NCBI RefSeq assembly: GCF_900113485.1
Contig: NZ_FOPM01000017.1
Span: forward strand, 28,656 to 92,655
Source: Methylobacterium gossipiicola
GTDB taxonomy: Bacteria; Pseudomonadota; Alphaproteobacteria; Rhizobiales; Beijerinckiaceae
Direction: 5' to 3'
Length of the DNA: 64,000 bases
The notes under the pieces are model-generated. The model was not told where the DNA came from and searched no databases. It worked only from the letters and a program-made list of their open reading frames with translations. Position 1 is the first letter of the stretch; each line of letters starts with the position of its first letter. The position numbers were made by a program, and so were the translations under genes. This document shows positions 28,530 to 38,193 of the stretch, piece after piece.

Positions 28530-29240
28530 TCAGACGGCGCCGAGGCAGGTGACGTGCGCCGCCCCGTCCCGCGCCTCGGCCAGGATCGCCCCGGTGGCGA
28601 GGCCGAGGAACAGGCCGTGCTCGACCACGCCCGGCACCGCCCACAGGCCGGCCGAGAGGGCCTCGGGGTCGGGAATCCGCCCGAGATGCGCATCGAGGAT
28701 ATGGTGGCCGCCATCGGTACGTAGGGGCTCGCTGCCCGCATTCCGGCGCAGGACGACCCGGCCCGTGCAGCCGGCGGCGGCGACGGCGGCCTCGACGGCG
28801 CGGTGGGTGGCGCCGAGGCCGAACGGGTTGACTTCGATGGGCAGCGGGAAGGCGCCGAGGGTCTCGACGTACTTCGCCGCATCTGCGATCACCACCATGC
28901 GGCGGCTCGCGAAGGCGACGATCTTTTCGCGCAGAAGCGCGGCGCCGCCGCCCTTGATGAGGCGCATGGCCCCGTCGATCTCGTCGGCGCCGTCGACGGT
29001 GAGGTCGAGCTCCGGCAGCTCTTCCAGGGTGGCGAGGCGGATGCCGGCGGCCTCGGCGGCCACCCGCGTCGCCTCCGAGGTCGGCACGCCCACGACGTCG
29101 AGGCCGTCCCGGACCCGGGCGCCGAGCAGGGCGATGAAGACGTTGGCGGTGCTGCCGGTGCCGATTCCGAGGCGCATCCCGTCGGTGACGAGGGCGACGG
29201 CGCGCTCGGCGGCAGCGCGGCGCAGATCGGGCCCGCTCAC
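28530..29240 (-). CDS. rpiA: Ribose-5-phosphate isomerase A
   Basis: Interconverts ribose-5-P and ribulose-5-P in the pentose phosphate pathway. 236 aa. Phosphate/substrate motifs: [61 protein letters not shown] (catalytic Asp, Glu, Lys), and [23 protein letters not shown] start ending at 29240 begins the conserved region; the open frame runs much further upstream, overlapping the next gene's region on the same strand, but that part is not RpiA-like. Confidence 0.93.
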   Translation of the reverse strand: MSGPDLRRAAAERAVALVTDGMRLGIGTGSTANVFIALLGARVRDGLDVVGVPTSEATRVAAEAAGIRLATLEELPELDLTVDGADEIDGAMRLIKGGGAALLREKIVAFASRRMVVIADAAKYVETLGAFPLPIEVNPFGLGATHRAVEAAVAAAGCTGRVVLRRNAGSEPLRTDGGHHILDAHLGRIPDPEALSAGLWAVPGVVEHGLFLGLATGAILAEARDGAAHVTCLGAV

Positions 29241-29368
29241 GCCGCGCACCGGGCGGCGGACAGACGGATCGAAGCGGCAGGAGGCATGGCGGGGCTCGGA
29301 TGGCGGTGGTGGGTTGGCCCTAGCACGGCTGGCACCGCCGTCCAACGCGCGGCGATGCCGGTCTCGAA

Positions 29369-29845
29369 TCAGGGGCGCGGCGCGGCGCCTTGCGGCGGCG
29401 TCACGCTCGGGCTCGCCCGGCCGGGGGCGGGGCTCACCACCTCCTCGGGGCCGGCGGGGTTGGCCTGGGCGGTGCAGACCACGGCTTCCTTCTGGAGCTG
29501 GACGTAGCAGATGCTCATCTCGCCCGTGCGGTAATTCACCCGGAACACCCCCGCCTCGCGGGTGTGGCGGGAGGCGACGAGGCCGTATTCGGACGGCGCC
29601 TGGGCGCTCGCGCCCTCGCCGGCGCCGTAGCAGACGGTGACGCCGACGCTGCCGACGGCGCCCTCGCGCAGGCCGTACTGGCACGAGGTGACCTCGCCCG
29701 TGACCTTGTCGACCCGGTACACTCGGTTGAGGTCGATCTGCGGCGCGGGCACGAATTCGTAGGAACTCGCCGAGGCCAGGCCCGTGCTGAGGGCGAGGAC
29801 GACGCCCGCGCCGAGGAGGTGTGAGGTCCGCTGTGTCAGACGCAT
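29369..29845 (-). CDS. Secreted hypothetical protein
   Basis: 158 aa. N-terminal signal peptide ([21 protein letters not shown]) and a mature region with two similar short blocks: [20 protein letters not shown] and [25 protein letters not shown], each ending in a Cys-containing strand, suggesting a duplicated beta unit with disulfides. A Pro/Ala-rich tail ends it. No named family is recognised. It lies 128 bases upstream of rpiA on the same strand. Confidence 0.65.
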   Translation of the reverse strand: MRLTQRTSHLLGAGVVLALSTGLASASSYEFVPAPQIDLNRVYRVDKVTGEVTSCQYGLREGAVGSVGVTVCYGAGEGASAQAPSEYGLVASRHTREAGVFRVNYRTGEMSICYVQLQKEAVVCTAQANPAGPEEVVSPAPGRASPSVTPPQGAAPRP

Positions 29846-30018
29846 GGTCGCCCTGGGGTCCCGTTCTCGAAAGGTCGTGCGCGCCCCTAGCGCCGCCTTG
29901 CGGCACAACCGTGACCCGCCGCCATGCGGCTTGCCCGGGGGGCGAGGCCTCGCTAGCGCTGGGGCACCGTTTCGCGCCCCGCCCGGTCCGGGCGCTCCCC
30001 CGTCGGAAAAGCCCGCCC

Positions 30019-30738
30019 ATGTCTTCAGTTGAAACCTCGCCGGCCCGTTCCCCGTCCGGCCTGCCGCCCATCGCGGTGTTCGACCTCGACGGCACCCTCG
30101 CCGAGACGGCGGGCGACCTCGTCGGCACCCTCAACGCCATTCTGGCGCAGGAGGGCTTGAAGACCCTCGACCTCGCCCAGGCCCGCGACATGATCGGCGC
30201 CGGGGCCAAGGCGCTGATCCGGCGCGGTTTCGAGGCGGCGGGCGAACCCCTCGACGATTCCCGCCTGGAGACCCTGTTCGTCGCCTTCCTGGATCATTAC
30301 GGCCGCCACCTCTGCGACCATTCCCACCTGTTCGCGGGGGTGACGGAAGCCCTGGACGCCCTGGCGCGGCGCGGCTTCGCCCTCGCCGTCTGCACCAACA
30401 AGGTCGAGGCCCATGCCCTGGCGCTCCTCGAACGGCTCGGCGTCGCGGGGCGGTTTTCCGCCATCTGTGGCCGGGACACCTTCGCGCATTACAAGCCCGA
30501 CCCGCGCCACATCACCCTCACCATCGAACGGGCCGGCGGTGACCCCGCCCGCGCCGTGATGGTGGGCGATTCGCGGGCCGACATCGACGCCGCCAAGGCC
30601 GCCGGCATTCCGGTGATCGCCGTGCCGTTCGGCTACACCGACCTGCCGGTGGAGGCCCTGGGACCCGACCGGGTGATCGCGCATTTCGACGATCTGGCGG
30701 CGGCGGTGGACGCCCTGGTGCCGGCGGCGCGGGGCTGA
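30019..30738 (+). CDS. gph: Phosphoglycolate phosphatase (HAD hydrolase)
   Basis: Dephosphorylates 2-phosphoglycolate. 239 aa HAD subfamily I. Motif [15 protein letters not shown] (Asp nucleophile, residues ~20-33), motif II CTNK, motif III Lys in HYKPDPRH, motif [33 protein letters not shown] 30019 chosen, giving the usual short N-terminal lead; an open frame extends further upstream. In autotrophs and methylotrophs the enzyme salvages Rubisco-derived or repair-derived phosphoglycolate. Confidence 0.88.
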   Translation: MSSVETSPARSPSGLPPIAVFDLDGTLAETAGDLVGTLNAILAQEGLKTLDLAQARDMIGAGAKALIRRGFEAAGEPLDDSRLETLFVAFLDHYGRHLCDHSHLFAGVTEALDALARRGFALAVCTNKVEAHALALLERLGVAGRFSAICGRDTFAHYKPDPRHITLTIERAGGDPARAVMVGDSRADIDAAKAAGIPVIAVPFGYTDLPVEALGPDRVIAHFDDLAAAVDALVPAARG

Positions 30739-30762
30739 CGGCACCGCGCCGGCTTCATCCGC

Positions 30763-30814
30763 ACGCCGCGCGACGCATTCGGGACGCCGCGCGACGCATT
30801 CAGGACGCCGCGCG
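30763..30814. repeat. 21-bp tandem repeat, 2.5 copies
   Basis: Units beginning ACGCCGCGCGACGCATTC at 30763-30783 and 30784-30804 (one mismatch), then a partial third from 30805. It lies between the convergent gph and sensor-kinase genes. Confidence 0.75.
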
Positions 30815-30855
30815 GGCTGGTCGCTCCAGCGGCCGCCCATCGAGGGAACGCCGCA

Positions 30856-33282
30856 TCACCCCCGCGCGCCTGCCCGGATCACGGCGCGGCGCAGGGCGCG
30901 GGAGAGGTCTTCCACCGAATAGGGCTTTCTCAGGAACGGGAAGCCGTGGGTGCCCTGCTCGGCGAGCACGTGGCTGTAGCCCGAGGCCAGGACCACCGGC
31001 AGGGCGGCATGGCGGTGGCGGATCTCCCGGGCGAGGTCGATGCCGTTCATCCCCGGCATCACCACGTCGGAGAACACCACGTCGAAGCGCGGCGGTTGCT
31101 CCAGGCGGGTCAGGGCGTCTTCGGCGTTGAGGACCCAGGCGGTGTCGTAGCCGAGTTCGCGCAGGGCCTGCGTCGCGAAGGCGCCGACCTCCTCGTTGTC
31201 CTCCACCACGAGGACGCGGGTGCCGTGGCCGTCGGCGAGGGGCTCGGGCTCCGCCTCCGACTCCGCCGCCACGGCGCGCCCGACCTCGCGGGGCAGGTAC
31301 AGGGTGAAGGTGGTGCCCTGTCCGGGCGCGCTCTCCACCAGCACCTCGCCGCCCGATTGCTTGGCGAAGCCGAACACCTGGGAGAGGCCGAGGCCCGTGC
31401 CCTGACCGACCCCCTTGGTGGTGAAGAACGGCTCGAAGATCCGGTCGAGATCCTCCTCGGGGATGCCCGTGCCGGTGTCGCGCACGGACACGGCGACGAA
31501 ATCCCCCGACACAAGCGGATGGGCCCGCACGGACGGGATGGCGGCGGTGCTGCGCACCCCGATATCGAGACAGCCCTCGCCCTCCATGGCGTCGCGGGCG
31601 TTGATCGCCATGTTCACCAGGGCGGTGTCGAACTGGCTCGGATCGGCATTGACGAGGTAGGGCACGTCCCGTCCGCTCCGGTCCCGGCTCGGCGCCACCT
31701 CCGTGGTGACCCGGATGCGCGCCCCCGTGAGGGTGCCGACCATGTCGGCCACGGCGGCGACACTCTGGCCGACATCGAACACCGCCGGGGTCAGGGCCTG
31801 GCGCCGGGCGAAGGCGAGGAGCTGGCCCGTGAGCTTGGCCGCCCGCGTCACCGTATCGGAGATGGCGCCGATGTAGCGCTGGCGGCGCTCCTCGGGCAGG
31901 TCCGGACGCTTGAGCAGGTCGGTGGAGGAGCGGATCACCGTGAGGAGATTGTTGAAGTCGTGCGCGACGCCGCCCGTGAGCTGGCCCACGGCTTCGAGCT
32001 TCTGCGACTGGCGCAGCTGCTCCTCCAGGGTCCGCCGCTCGGTGACGTCGCGGCCCGCCGCGTAGAAGTGGTCGCCCTGCGGAATCGCGTTCCAGGAGAT
32101 CCACCGCTCGCCGCCGCCCGCCATCCGCATCCGCACGTCGAGATTGTCGAGGACCCCACCGGTCCGCAGGCGCGCGAAGGCTTCCTCCGTCCCCGCCACG
32201 TCGTCGGGATGGATGCGCGCGCGGAACGACGCCCCGACGAGGCTGGCTTCCGGCCAGCCGAGCATCTCGGTCCAGGCCGGGTTCACGGCCCGGCAGAGGC
32301 CGTCGAAGCCGCAGACCACGAGGAGGTCGCGGCTCGCCCGCCACACGAGGTCGCGCTCCGTGGTGCGCTCGCGGGCGGTGTCGCGCAGGATGCCTTCGGC
32401 CCGGCGCCGGTCGGTGACGTCGTTGAACAGCAGGGCCACCCGGTGCTGGGCCGGTTCGCCGATCCGCAGGGCCTGCACCTCGAACCAGCGCTCCGGCGCC
32501 ACGGTGCCGCTCTCGAAGCGCACGGCCCGGCCCGACAGGGCGACGGATCCGTAGGTGTCGAGCCAGCTCCGATCGAGGTCGGGCCGGACTTCGCTCATCC
32601 AGCGGCCGACGACGTCGCGCAGGCCCGTCTGCTGCGTGAAGGCCGGGTTGGCCTCGATGAACCGGTAATCGACGGCGTGGCTGCCCGCGTCGAACCGCAT
32701 CTCGATGACGCAGAAGCCGGCGTCCAGGGCGTTGAACAGGGTCCGGTAGCGCGCCTCGCTCTCGGCGAGCATGCCCTCCTCGGTCCGGAACCGGGTGACG
32801 TCGAGCTGGCTGGCGAAGTAGTAACGCAGGTGGCCCCGGGCCGTGAAAACCGGGCTGACGTAGAGTTCGTTGCGGAAGGTCGATCCGTCGCGGCGATAGT
32901 TCAGGAGTTCGACGACCACGTCGCGCCGCGCCGCGATGGCGTCCCGCACGCGGGCGACGTCGGCGGGGTCCGTGTCCGGCCCCTGGAGGAAGCGGCAGTT
33001 GTGGCCGATGAGTTCCTCGGCCGAATAGCCGCAGAGTTCCTGGAATGCCCGGTTGGCGAATACGATGGGGTTGTCGGGCAGGTTCGGGTCGGTGACGATC
33101 TGCGGCATGCGGGTCTTCTCCGCCGCCGTGAACAGGAGGTCGCACGCGATGTCGGGTCCGTTGCCGCCCGGCGCGCAGGCCGACGCGGCGCCCTCCGCCC
33201 GCAACCGCACGATCTCGGCCACAAGATCCCGGTTTTCCCGCCGCAACCGCTCGATCTCGGTGTCCATCCCGCTCGCTTTCAT
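30856..33282 (-). CDS. LOV-PAS-PAS hybrid histidine kinase with C-terminal receiver
   Basis: 808-aa soluble sensor kinase. A short coiled coil (~8-30) leads into a LOV domain (~45-165) with the flavin-adduct motif GHNCRFLQG (photo-reactive Cys96), [13 protein letters not shown] and a terminal Gln in FASQLDVT; this marks a blue-light receptor. Two PAS domains follow (~175-292, ~310-415), then HisKA with His441 in [11 protein letters not shown], HATPase with [18 protein letters not shown] and GQGTGLGLS, and a receiver domain with Asp739 in [11 protein letters not shown] and Lys in FLRKPYS. No membrane segments. A second ATG five codons in is a possible start. No obvious output partner is adjacent. 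Confidence 0.9.
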   Translation of the reverse strand: MKASGMDTEIERLRRENRDLVAEIVRLRAEGAASACAPGGNGPDIACDLLFTAAEKTRMPQIVTDPNLPDNPIVFANRAFQELCGYSAEELIGHNCRFLQGPDTDPADVARVRDAIAARRDVVVELLNYRRDGSTFRNELYVSPVFTARGHLRYYFASQLDVTRFRTEEGMLAESEARYRTLFNALDAGFCVIEMRFDAGSHAVDYRFIEANPAFTQQTGLRDVVGRWMSEVRPDLDRSWLDTYGSVALSGRAVRFESGTVAPERWFEVQALRIGEPAQHRVALLFNDVTDRRRAEGILRDTARERTTERDLVWRASRDLLVVCGFDGLCRAVNPAWTEMLGWPEASLVGASFRARIHPDDVAGTEEAFARLRTGGVLDNLDVRMRMAGGGERWISWNAIPQGDHFYAAGRDVTERRTLEEQLRQSQKLEAVGQLTGGVAHDFNNLLTVIRSSTDLLKRPDLPEERRQRYIGAISDTVTRAAKLTGQLLAFARRQALTPAVFDVGQSVAAVADMVGTLTGARIRVTTEVAPSRDRSGRDVPYLVNADPSQFDTALVNMAINARDAMEGEGCLDIGVRSTAAIPSVRAHPLVSGDFVAVSVRDTGTGIPEEDLDRIFEPFFTTKGVGQGTGLGLSQVFGFAKQSGGEVLVESAPGQGTTFTLYLPREVGRAVAAESEAEPEPLADGHGTRVLVVEDNEEVGAFATQALRELGYDTAWVLNAEDALTRLEQPPRFDVVFSDVVMPGMNGIDLAREIRHRHAALPVVLASGYSHVLAEQGTHGFPFLRKPYSVEDLSRALRRAVIRAGARG

Positions 33283-33381
33283 GGGGCGGCGACCATCCCG
33301 CCCCTGCGCAAACGATCCGCAACGCCGTTGGGTCCCGCGCGGCGCACGGAAGGGCGGTCCGATCGCCCCGGCGGGGGCGCC

Positions 33382-35529
33382 TCACATCCGCGCGGTGATC
33401 GTCGCCAGCACCGTGAATGGCGCCCCCGGCTGGTTGTTGAATGTGTTGAACGGCTGCTCGATGTAGCGGGCATCCGTCAGGTTGCGCAGGTTCAGGGCGA
33501 AGCGGTAGCGCTCGTAATCGTAGAACACAGCCGCATCGAGGCGGGTATAGGCCCCGACCTTGTAGCTGTTGTTGAGGTCGCCGAACCGGGCGCCGACATA
33601 GGTCGCGCCGAAGCCGACCCCGAGGCCGCGCCATTCGCCGTCCGGGATCTGATAGGTCGACCACACGCTTCCGCTGAACGCGGGCACGCCGACGAGGCGG
33701 TTGCCCACCGCGAAGGTGGTGTCCCTGGTGATCCTGGCATCGAGGTAGCCCAAGCCGCCGATGATCTTCCAGCCCGGCAGGATCTCGCCGGCGAGATCGA
33801 CCTCGATGCCCTCGGAGCGCTGTTCGCCGGTGATCACCGAGAAGCCGGTGTTGACCGGGTCGTTGGCCGAGACGTTCTGGCGGGTGATGCTGAAGGCTGC
33901 GGCACTCAGGGTCAGGCGGTCGGGCACGAGGTCGTAGCGGGCGCCGACCTCGTATTGCACGCCGGTCTCGGGCGGCGGGTTGTTGACGCCCAGCACGTTG
34001 TCGGTCTGCGGTTTGAACGAGTTGGTGTAGCTCGCATAGAACGTCAGCGGCTCGATGGGCCGGTAGACGAGGCCGACGCGCGGCGAGAAACCGAAGAGCT
34101 CCTGCTCGGGGGGAACGGTGCGCGAGGTCGGCGTCCGGTTGAAATAGAACTGCGTGCCGAAATCCATCCGCGTGCCGAGGAGGATTTGCAGCCCGGCCCC
34201 GAGGTCGATCTGATCCTGAAGGTAGACGCCGTAGAGATCGTTCCGCTGCCGGATGTCGCTCTGGAGCGTGAAGGCGCCGAAATTGATGCGCGGCACCGGA
34301 TTGAGGAAGCTCGTGGTCGTGGTCGCGACCGTCTGGAGCGAATACGGGTTCCGGTAGCCGTTGGTGTATTCGAACCCGGCCAGGAAGGTGTTGCGAAGCC
34401 CGAACGTGTCGAACTTCGCCACGATTTCGGATTGCGTGTCGAGGGACGCGAAGTTCGATTCCACGGACGAGCCCCGGCGCGTCACCAGGGTGCCGGCCGG
34501 GTTCACCGCCGTGGCGCGGGCGGCGAACACGTCGAACCCGCCCGACTGGACGTTGACGATCTGGCGCAGGGTCACGTCGGGGGTGAGGTCGTGCTCGATC
34601 CGCAGGGTCGCGAAGTTCGAGGCCCCCGAATACCGGGAGTTCGTGGTGCCGTAGAAGCGGGCGATGTCGTCCAGCGGCACCCGGCCCCGGCGGGCGATGA
34701 GGCCCTCGTCGTACTGCGAATCCTGCCGGGTGATCTCGGCCAGGAACTCGACGCGGGTGTCGGCGGTGGGCGTCCAGGTGAAGGCGGGGGCGACGAAGAA
34801 GCGGGAATTGCTGCGACCGTCGCCGTAATTGCGGAACGTCGGGTCGTCCTGGGCGGCGAAGCTGACGCGGCCGGCAAAGCCCTCCGTGCCGGGCAGCGCC
34901 CCCGAGACCGAGCCCTGGAGCCGAGCGAAGCCGAAGCTGCCGCCCTGCACCGTCAGGTCGCCGGAGGGCGTCAGGGTCGGGCGGCGGGTGACGATGTTGA
35001 CGAGGCCGCCGGGATCGCCCCGGCCGTAGAGCACGGAGGCCGGGCCTTTGAGCACCTCGATGCGCTCGACATCGGCGAGGTCGCGCTGGGTCGAGAGGAA
35101 GTTGTTGGCCTGGTTCAGGAGCACGCCGTCGATGGCGTAGGCCTGGGTGCGGAAACCCCGGATCACGAAGGTGTCCGAGCGCCCCTGGAGGGTGCCGCCG
35201 GGCTGGACGTTGCTGACGTTCTGCAGGGCATCGGAGAGGCGGACGTCCTGGCGGTCCTCCAGCACCTCGCGGGGCACCACCTGGACGGATTGCGGCGTGT
35301 CCCGCAGCGCCGTGTCGGTGCGGGTCGCCGTGGCGGAGCGTCCCGCCCGGTAGCCGATGACGGGGCTGGTGGCGCTCTCGCCCACCCCGATCCCCGAACC
35401 GGCGACCGACAGTTCCGACAGGGCGACCTCCTGCGGCACCCCGGCGGGCTGGGCGGCGGCGGCGAGGGGCGCCAATCCGCCGAGCACGGCCGCCAGACGC
35501 AATGCGCCGTTTCCATCCACCCTCGCCAT
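33382..35529 (-). CDS. TonB-dependent siderophore receptor
   Basis: 715-aa outer-membrane receptor of the FhuA/FpvA class. Signal peptide (ALRLAAVLGGLAPLAAAAQ), TonB-box-like VALSELSVAG, plug domain with DTPQSVQVVPREVLEDRQDVRLSDALQNVSNV and FVIRGF, then a 22-strand barrel ending FTVLATITARM; the final Met rather than Phe/Trp is slightly unusual. The plug keeps the VERIEVLKGPASVLYGRGDPGGLVNIVTRRP motif. ATG ending at 35529 follows GGGAG. Likely ferric-siderophore (hydroxamate-type) uptake by family; substrate not determinable. Confidence 0.9.
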   Translation of the reverse strand: MARVDGNGALRLAAVLGGLAPLAAAAQPAGVPQEVALSELSVAGSGIGVGESATSPVIGYRAGRSATATRTDTALRDTPQSVQVVPREVLEDRQDVRLSDALQNVSNVQPGGTLQGRSDTFVIRGFRTQAYAIDGVLLNQANNFLSTQRDLADVERIEVLKGPASVLYGRGDPGGLVNIVTRRPTLTPSGDLTVQGGSFGFARLQGSVSGALPGTEGFAGRVSFAAQDDPTFRNYGDGRSNSRFFVAPAFTWTPTADTRVEFLAEITRQDSQYDEGLIARRGRVPLDDIARFYGTTNSRYSGASNFATLRIEHDLTPDVTLRQIVNVQSGGFDVFAARATAVNPAGTLVTRRGSSVESNFASLDTQSEIVAKFDTFGLRNTFLAGFEYTNGYRNPYSLQTVATTTTSFLNPVPRINFGAFTLQSDIRQRNDLYGVYLQDQIDLGAGLQILLGTRMDFGTQFYFNRTPTSRTVPPEQELFGFSPRVGLVYRPIEPLTFYASYTNSFKPQTDNVLGVNNPPPETGVQYEVGARYDLVPDRLTLSAAAFSITRQNVSANDPVNTGFSVITGEQRSEGIEVDLAGEILPGWKIIGGLGYLDARITRDTTFAVGNRLVGVPAFSGSVWSTYQIPDGEWRGLGVGFGATYVGARFGDLNNSYKVGAYTRLDAAVFYDYERYRFALNLRNLTDARYIEQPFNTFNNQPGAPFTVLATITARM

Positions 35530-36046
35530 CGCGACCACTCCCGAGCCCGAGCGGGCGCATCGGCGCACCGTCAACGGTGCCGTTGAGCGCGCATCACGGG
35601 AGTGTGACAAGGTGGCGCCCGACGGAAAAGCGTGGCTTTTCGTCGAGCAGGATCAGCCGTGACGATAAATCAACATAAGTTGAATGGAATAATTAAAAGG
35701 TAGTCCCGCCCCTGATCGATCCCCGCAGCCTTCACCCGGCGCGGATCACCACGCCCGAGAGGCGGTGGGGCTCACATATCCGGGCGGCAACGCCTGACCC
35801 AACCGATCCCGAAAGGCGATATCGGCAAAGCGCGATGATGCCCCTCCCCTCGCCCGCATTCTGAGGCGGCGGAGCGAAGCGGAGCCCTCGAAGGATGAGG
35901 GGACTGGGCGGGCTGCGCCGCACGGGCCTCGCCGTCGGCCCGTGCCCCATGCGATGGTGTGGACCGTGGACGGAAGGGGAACGTATCGGTAACCGTTCGG
36001 GCTTACCCCGGAGGGATAACTCCAACACAGGTCCGAGACCCGATCG
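35530..36046. other. Intergenic region upstream of the TonB receptor and the 69-aa gene
   Basis: No convincing gene in ~517 bases. It holds an AT-rich stretch at 35660-35700, unusual for this chromosome and placed as the likely promoter of the TonB receptor, with a short inverted repeat at 35670-35683. The part 35840-35960 is GC-rich with short imperfect repeats and reads as shadow frames only. The start region of the 36047 gene has GGAGG near 36010. Confidence 0.6.
35670..35683. promoter_or_regulatory. Inverted repeat upstream of TonB receptor gene
   Basis: TCAAC (35670-35674), four-base spacer ATAA, GTTGA (35679-35683), inside the only AT-rich stretch of the intergenic region, ~140 bases upstream of the receptor start. 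A possible operator for an iron-responsive regulator (Fur/Irr/RirA class); it does not match a consensus closely enough to name one. Confidence 0.35.
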
Positions 36047-36256
36047 ATGACGAGAGACCAGCTCGCCGCCGAACTGAACCGCATCGCCAAGCTGCAACTC
36101 AGCGACATCACCCGGGCGGTCAAGAACGGCGAGAAATCCATCGCCCTCAACGAAGTGGCGGATCTGGCCCGCCGCCTGAACCTCCTGTCCGAGGTCATCG
36201 CGGGCCGTCCGGCCCCCGTCGCCGCCCCCGCCCCGGCCGCCGCCGCCCATCCGTGA
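36047..36256 (+). CDS. Small hypothetical protein (69 aa)
   Basis: Short protein with a helical body MTRDQLAAELNRIAKLQLSDITRAVKNGEKSIALNEVADLARRLNLLSEVIAG and an Ala/Pro tail. No family recognised. Its stop overlaps the GTG start of the downstream HNH gene (GTGA), which supports that both are real and co-translated. Confidence 0.6.
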   Translation: MTRDQLAAELNRIAKLQLSDITRAVKNGEKSIALNEVADLARRLNLLSEVIAGRPAPVAAPAPAAAAHP

Positions 36257-37053
36257 GCGGAGCGGACGGGGATCACGCCGCGCCGGCCGGGTCCGAACCA
36301 TCGGGCTCGTCTTGGCGCGACAGCCGCAACGCCAAGTCGCGGGCGCGCCTGGAGCGGGCCCTGCCGGCGATCTTTCCCGCCCCGGTCCTGCGGCACGCCC
36401 TGGCGCGGCCGCTGCTGCCGCCGACGCCGCGCCTCGCCGTGGAGAGCTACTGGCGCGCCCATATCCTGCGGGCCGACCGCCTCGCCCGGGCGCTGGCCGC
36501 CCGCTCCGGCGCCCCCGAGGGCTGGACCTGGCGCCTCGGCACGGAGCCCGGCCTCGCGAACACGTTCCGCCTGCCGCCCTCGCCCTACCGGGAGCCCGCC
36601 CATAGCCGCGGCCGGGGCCATTGCTGCATCTGCGGCCAGCCGGTGTTCCGCTTCGGCTGGCACCGGGACCTGTGGGGCGCCGGCACGCCCAACAAGAACG
36701 CGGCGTGGCATTCGGCCTGCGTCACCGCCTGGAAATTCTGGTGCGCGCCCGCCGAGCAGGTGACGGTGCTCAAGCGCCACCAGGGCCACCGCTGCCGGGA
36801 ATCGGGCAAGCGCCTGTTCAAGACCGCCGAGGTCGATCACCGGGTGCCGCTCTACCGGGTGTGGCGCGAGCACCGCGAGGCGCCCTGGCCCGAACTCCTC
36901 GGTTATTGGGGCGCGCCGAACCTCCAGGTGGTCAACCGCGTCGTCCACGTGGCGAAATGCGGGGCCGAGGCCGGCGAGCGCGCCGCCCGACGCCGGGCCG
37001 AGGCCGCGCCGCCCGACGACCCGTTCGTCGTCACGCCCGCCCCAGAAGCGTGA
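36253..37053 (+). CDS. HNH-type endonuclease domain protein
   Basis: 266 aa, GTG start overlapping the stop of the 69-aa gene. N-terminal Arg-rich helical region, then two Cys pairs (GHCCICGQPVF and HSACVTAWKFWC) and an HNH-like core: CRESGKRLFKTAEVDHRVPLYRVW ... NLQVVNRVVHVAKC, with DH, N and H in HNH spacing. The nucleic-acid target is unknown; HNH proteins include restriction, homing and repair nucleases. Its 3' end overlaps the convergent AEC transporter gene by 23 bases. Confidence 0.65.
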   Translation: MSGADGDHAAPAGSEPSGSSWRDSRNAKSRARLERALPAIFPAPVLRHALARPLLPPTPRLAVESYWRAHILRADRLARALAARSGAPEGWTWRLGTEPGLANTFRLPPSPYREPAHSRGRGHCCICGQPVFRFGWHRDLWGAGTPNKNAAWHSACVTAWKFWCAPAEQVTVLKRHQGHRCRESGKRLFKTAEVDHRVPLYRVWREHREAPWPELLGYWGAPNLQVVNRVVHVAKCGAEAGERAARRRAEAAPPDDPFVVTPAPEA

Positions 37054-37960
37054 GCCACAGCACGGTGGTGACCGGTGCCAGCAGGGTCGAGACCAGGACG
37101 GAAGCCGCGACGAGGCCGGTCTCGGCCCGGTAGCGCACGGCGAGCAGGTAGGCGTTGATTCCCACGGGCATGGCGGCGAACAGGGTGGCGACGCCCGCAT
37201 AGGCCGGCGGCATGGTGAACAGCTTCGTGGCGAGGAGCCACACGGCGAGGGGATGCACCACGAGCTTCAGGCCGGCGATCACCAGCGCCCCCGGAAGATC
37301 GAACAGCACCTTGTAGCGGGTGAGGCCGGCGCCCAGCGCCACCAGGGCGCAGGTGGACGCCGTGGACCCGAACCCGTCGATGAGGGAGCGGGCGACGCCC
37401 GTCGGCACGACGCCGGCCAGGCGCAGGGCCATGCCGATGCCGAGGGCCACGAAGATCGGGTTCTTCGCCAGCACGCGGCCGAGGCCGCGCAGCCGTTGCA
37501 CGAGGCTGCGCCCGCCCTCGGCCTCGATGAGGAAGGTGGCGCAGCCCATCATCAGGGGCAGGTGCACGGCGAGCAGCAGGAACAGGGGAAACGCCCCGGC
37601 CTCGCCATAGGCCTGGAGGATCGTCGGCACCCCGACGAAGATGGTGTTCGATTGGCTCGCGGCGAAGCCGTGCAGCACCGCCCCCTGACGGCTGATGCCG
37701 GCGCGCCGGGTGGCGATGAGCGAGCCGGCGAGCCACGACAGCCCGGCCCCGCCGAAATAGGCGAGCCAGTACGACCACGTCACCTCGCCCGTCAGCCCGG
37801 GCCGCGTCAGGGTGCCGATGATGAGGGCCGGCACCGCGATGGCGAAGACGTATTCCGACAGCCCGTCGCTCACCCGCTCGGACAGGAGCCCGGTCAGCGC
37901 CGCCGCCCAACCGATCACGATGATCCCGAAGACCGGGGCGATGATGCTGACGGCGGTCAC
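37031..37960 (-). CDS. AEC family transporter (auxin efflux carrier-like)
   Basis: 309 aa with about ten hydrophobic segments in two five-helix halves: IIAPVFGIIVIGWAAALTGLL, the unwound-helix region FAASQSNTIFVGVPTILQAYGE, and the second-half LVVHPLAVWLLATKLF and AAMPVGINAYLLAVRYRAETGLVAASVLVSTL. AEC proteins export small organic acids such as malonate or malate; substrate not readable here. Convergent with the HNH gene. Confidence 0.85.
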   Translation of the reverse strand: MTAVSIIAPVFGIIVIGWAAALTGLLSERVSDGLSEYVFAIAVPALIIGTLTRPGLTGEVTWSYWLAYFGGAGLSWLAGSLIATRRAGISRQGAVLHGFAASQSNTIFVGVPTILQAYGEAGAFPLFLLLAVHLPLMMGCATFLIEAEGGRSLVQRLRGLGRVLAKNPIFVALGIGMALRLAGVVPTGVARSLIDGFGSTASTCALVALGAGLTRYKVLFDLPGALVIAGLKLVVHPLAVWLLATKLFTMPPAYAGVATLFAAMPVGINAYLLAVRYRAETGLVAASVLVSTLLAPVTTVLWLTLLGRA

Positions 37961-38193
37961 GGGGGCTCGGGGCTCGGTGGCGGAGGGAAGCGGGCCAGGG
38001 TTAACCGAATGCTAACGATTTATCACCCGCGCCGCCCGGCTGTTCCCATAATGCCACAGCGCCGCCACAAGTCCCCGCGGGTGCCTTTTTTTGCCTCAAA
38101 AATAGGCACTTGCATAAAGGATGACTTTGGCGTTCGGCGCTTTCTTTGAGACTCTTCAGTCTACGGAACGAACCAACACGAAGAGACCTGATT

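Noticed and set aside
30946..35586. 1546-codon plus-strand frame opposite the LOV kinase and the TonB receptor (and a similar 1586-codon minus-strand frame)
   Set aside because: Both run through two genuine genes in other frames; composition is Arg/Pro/Gly/His-rich with no motif.
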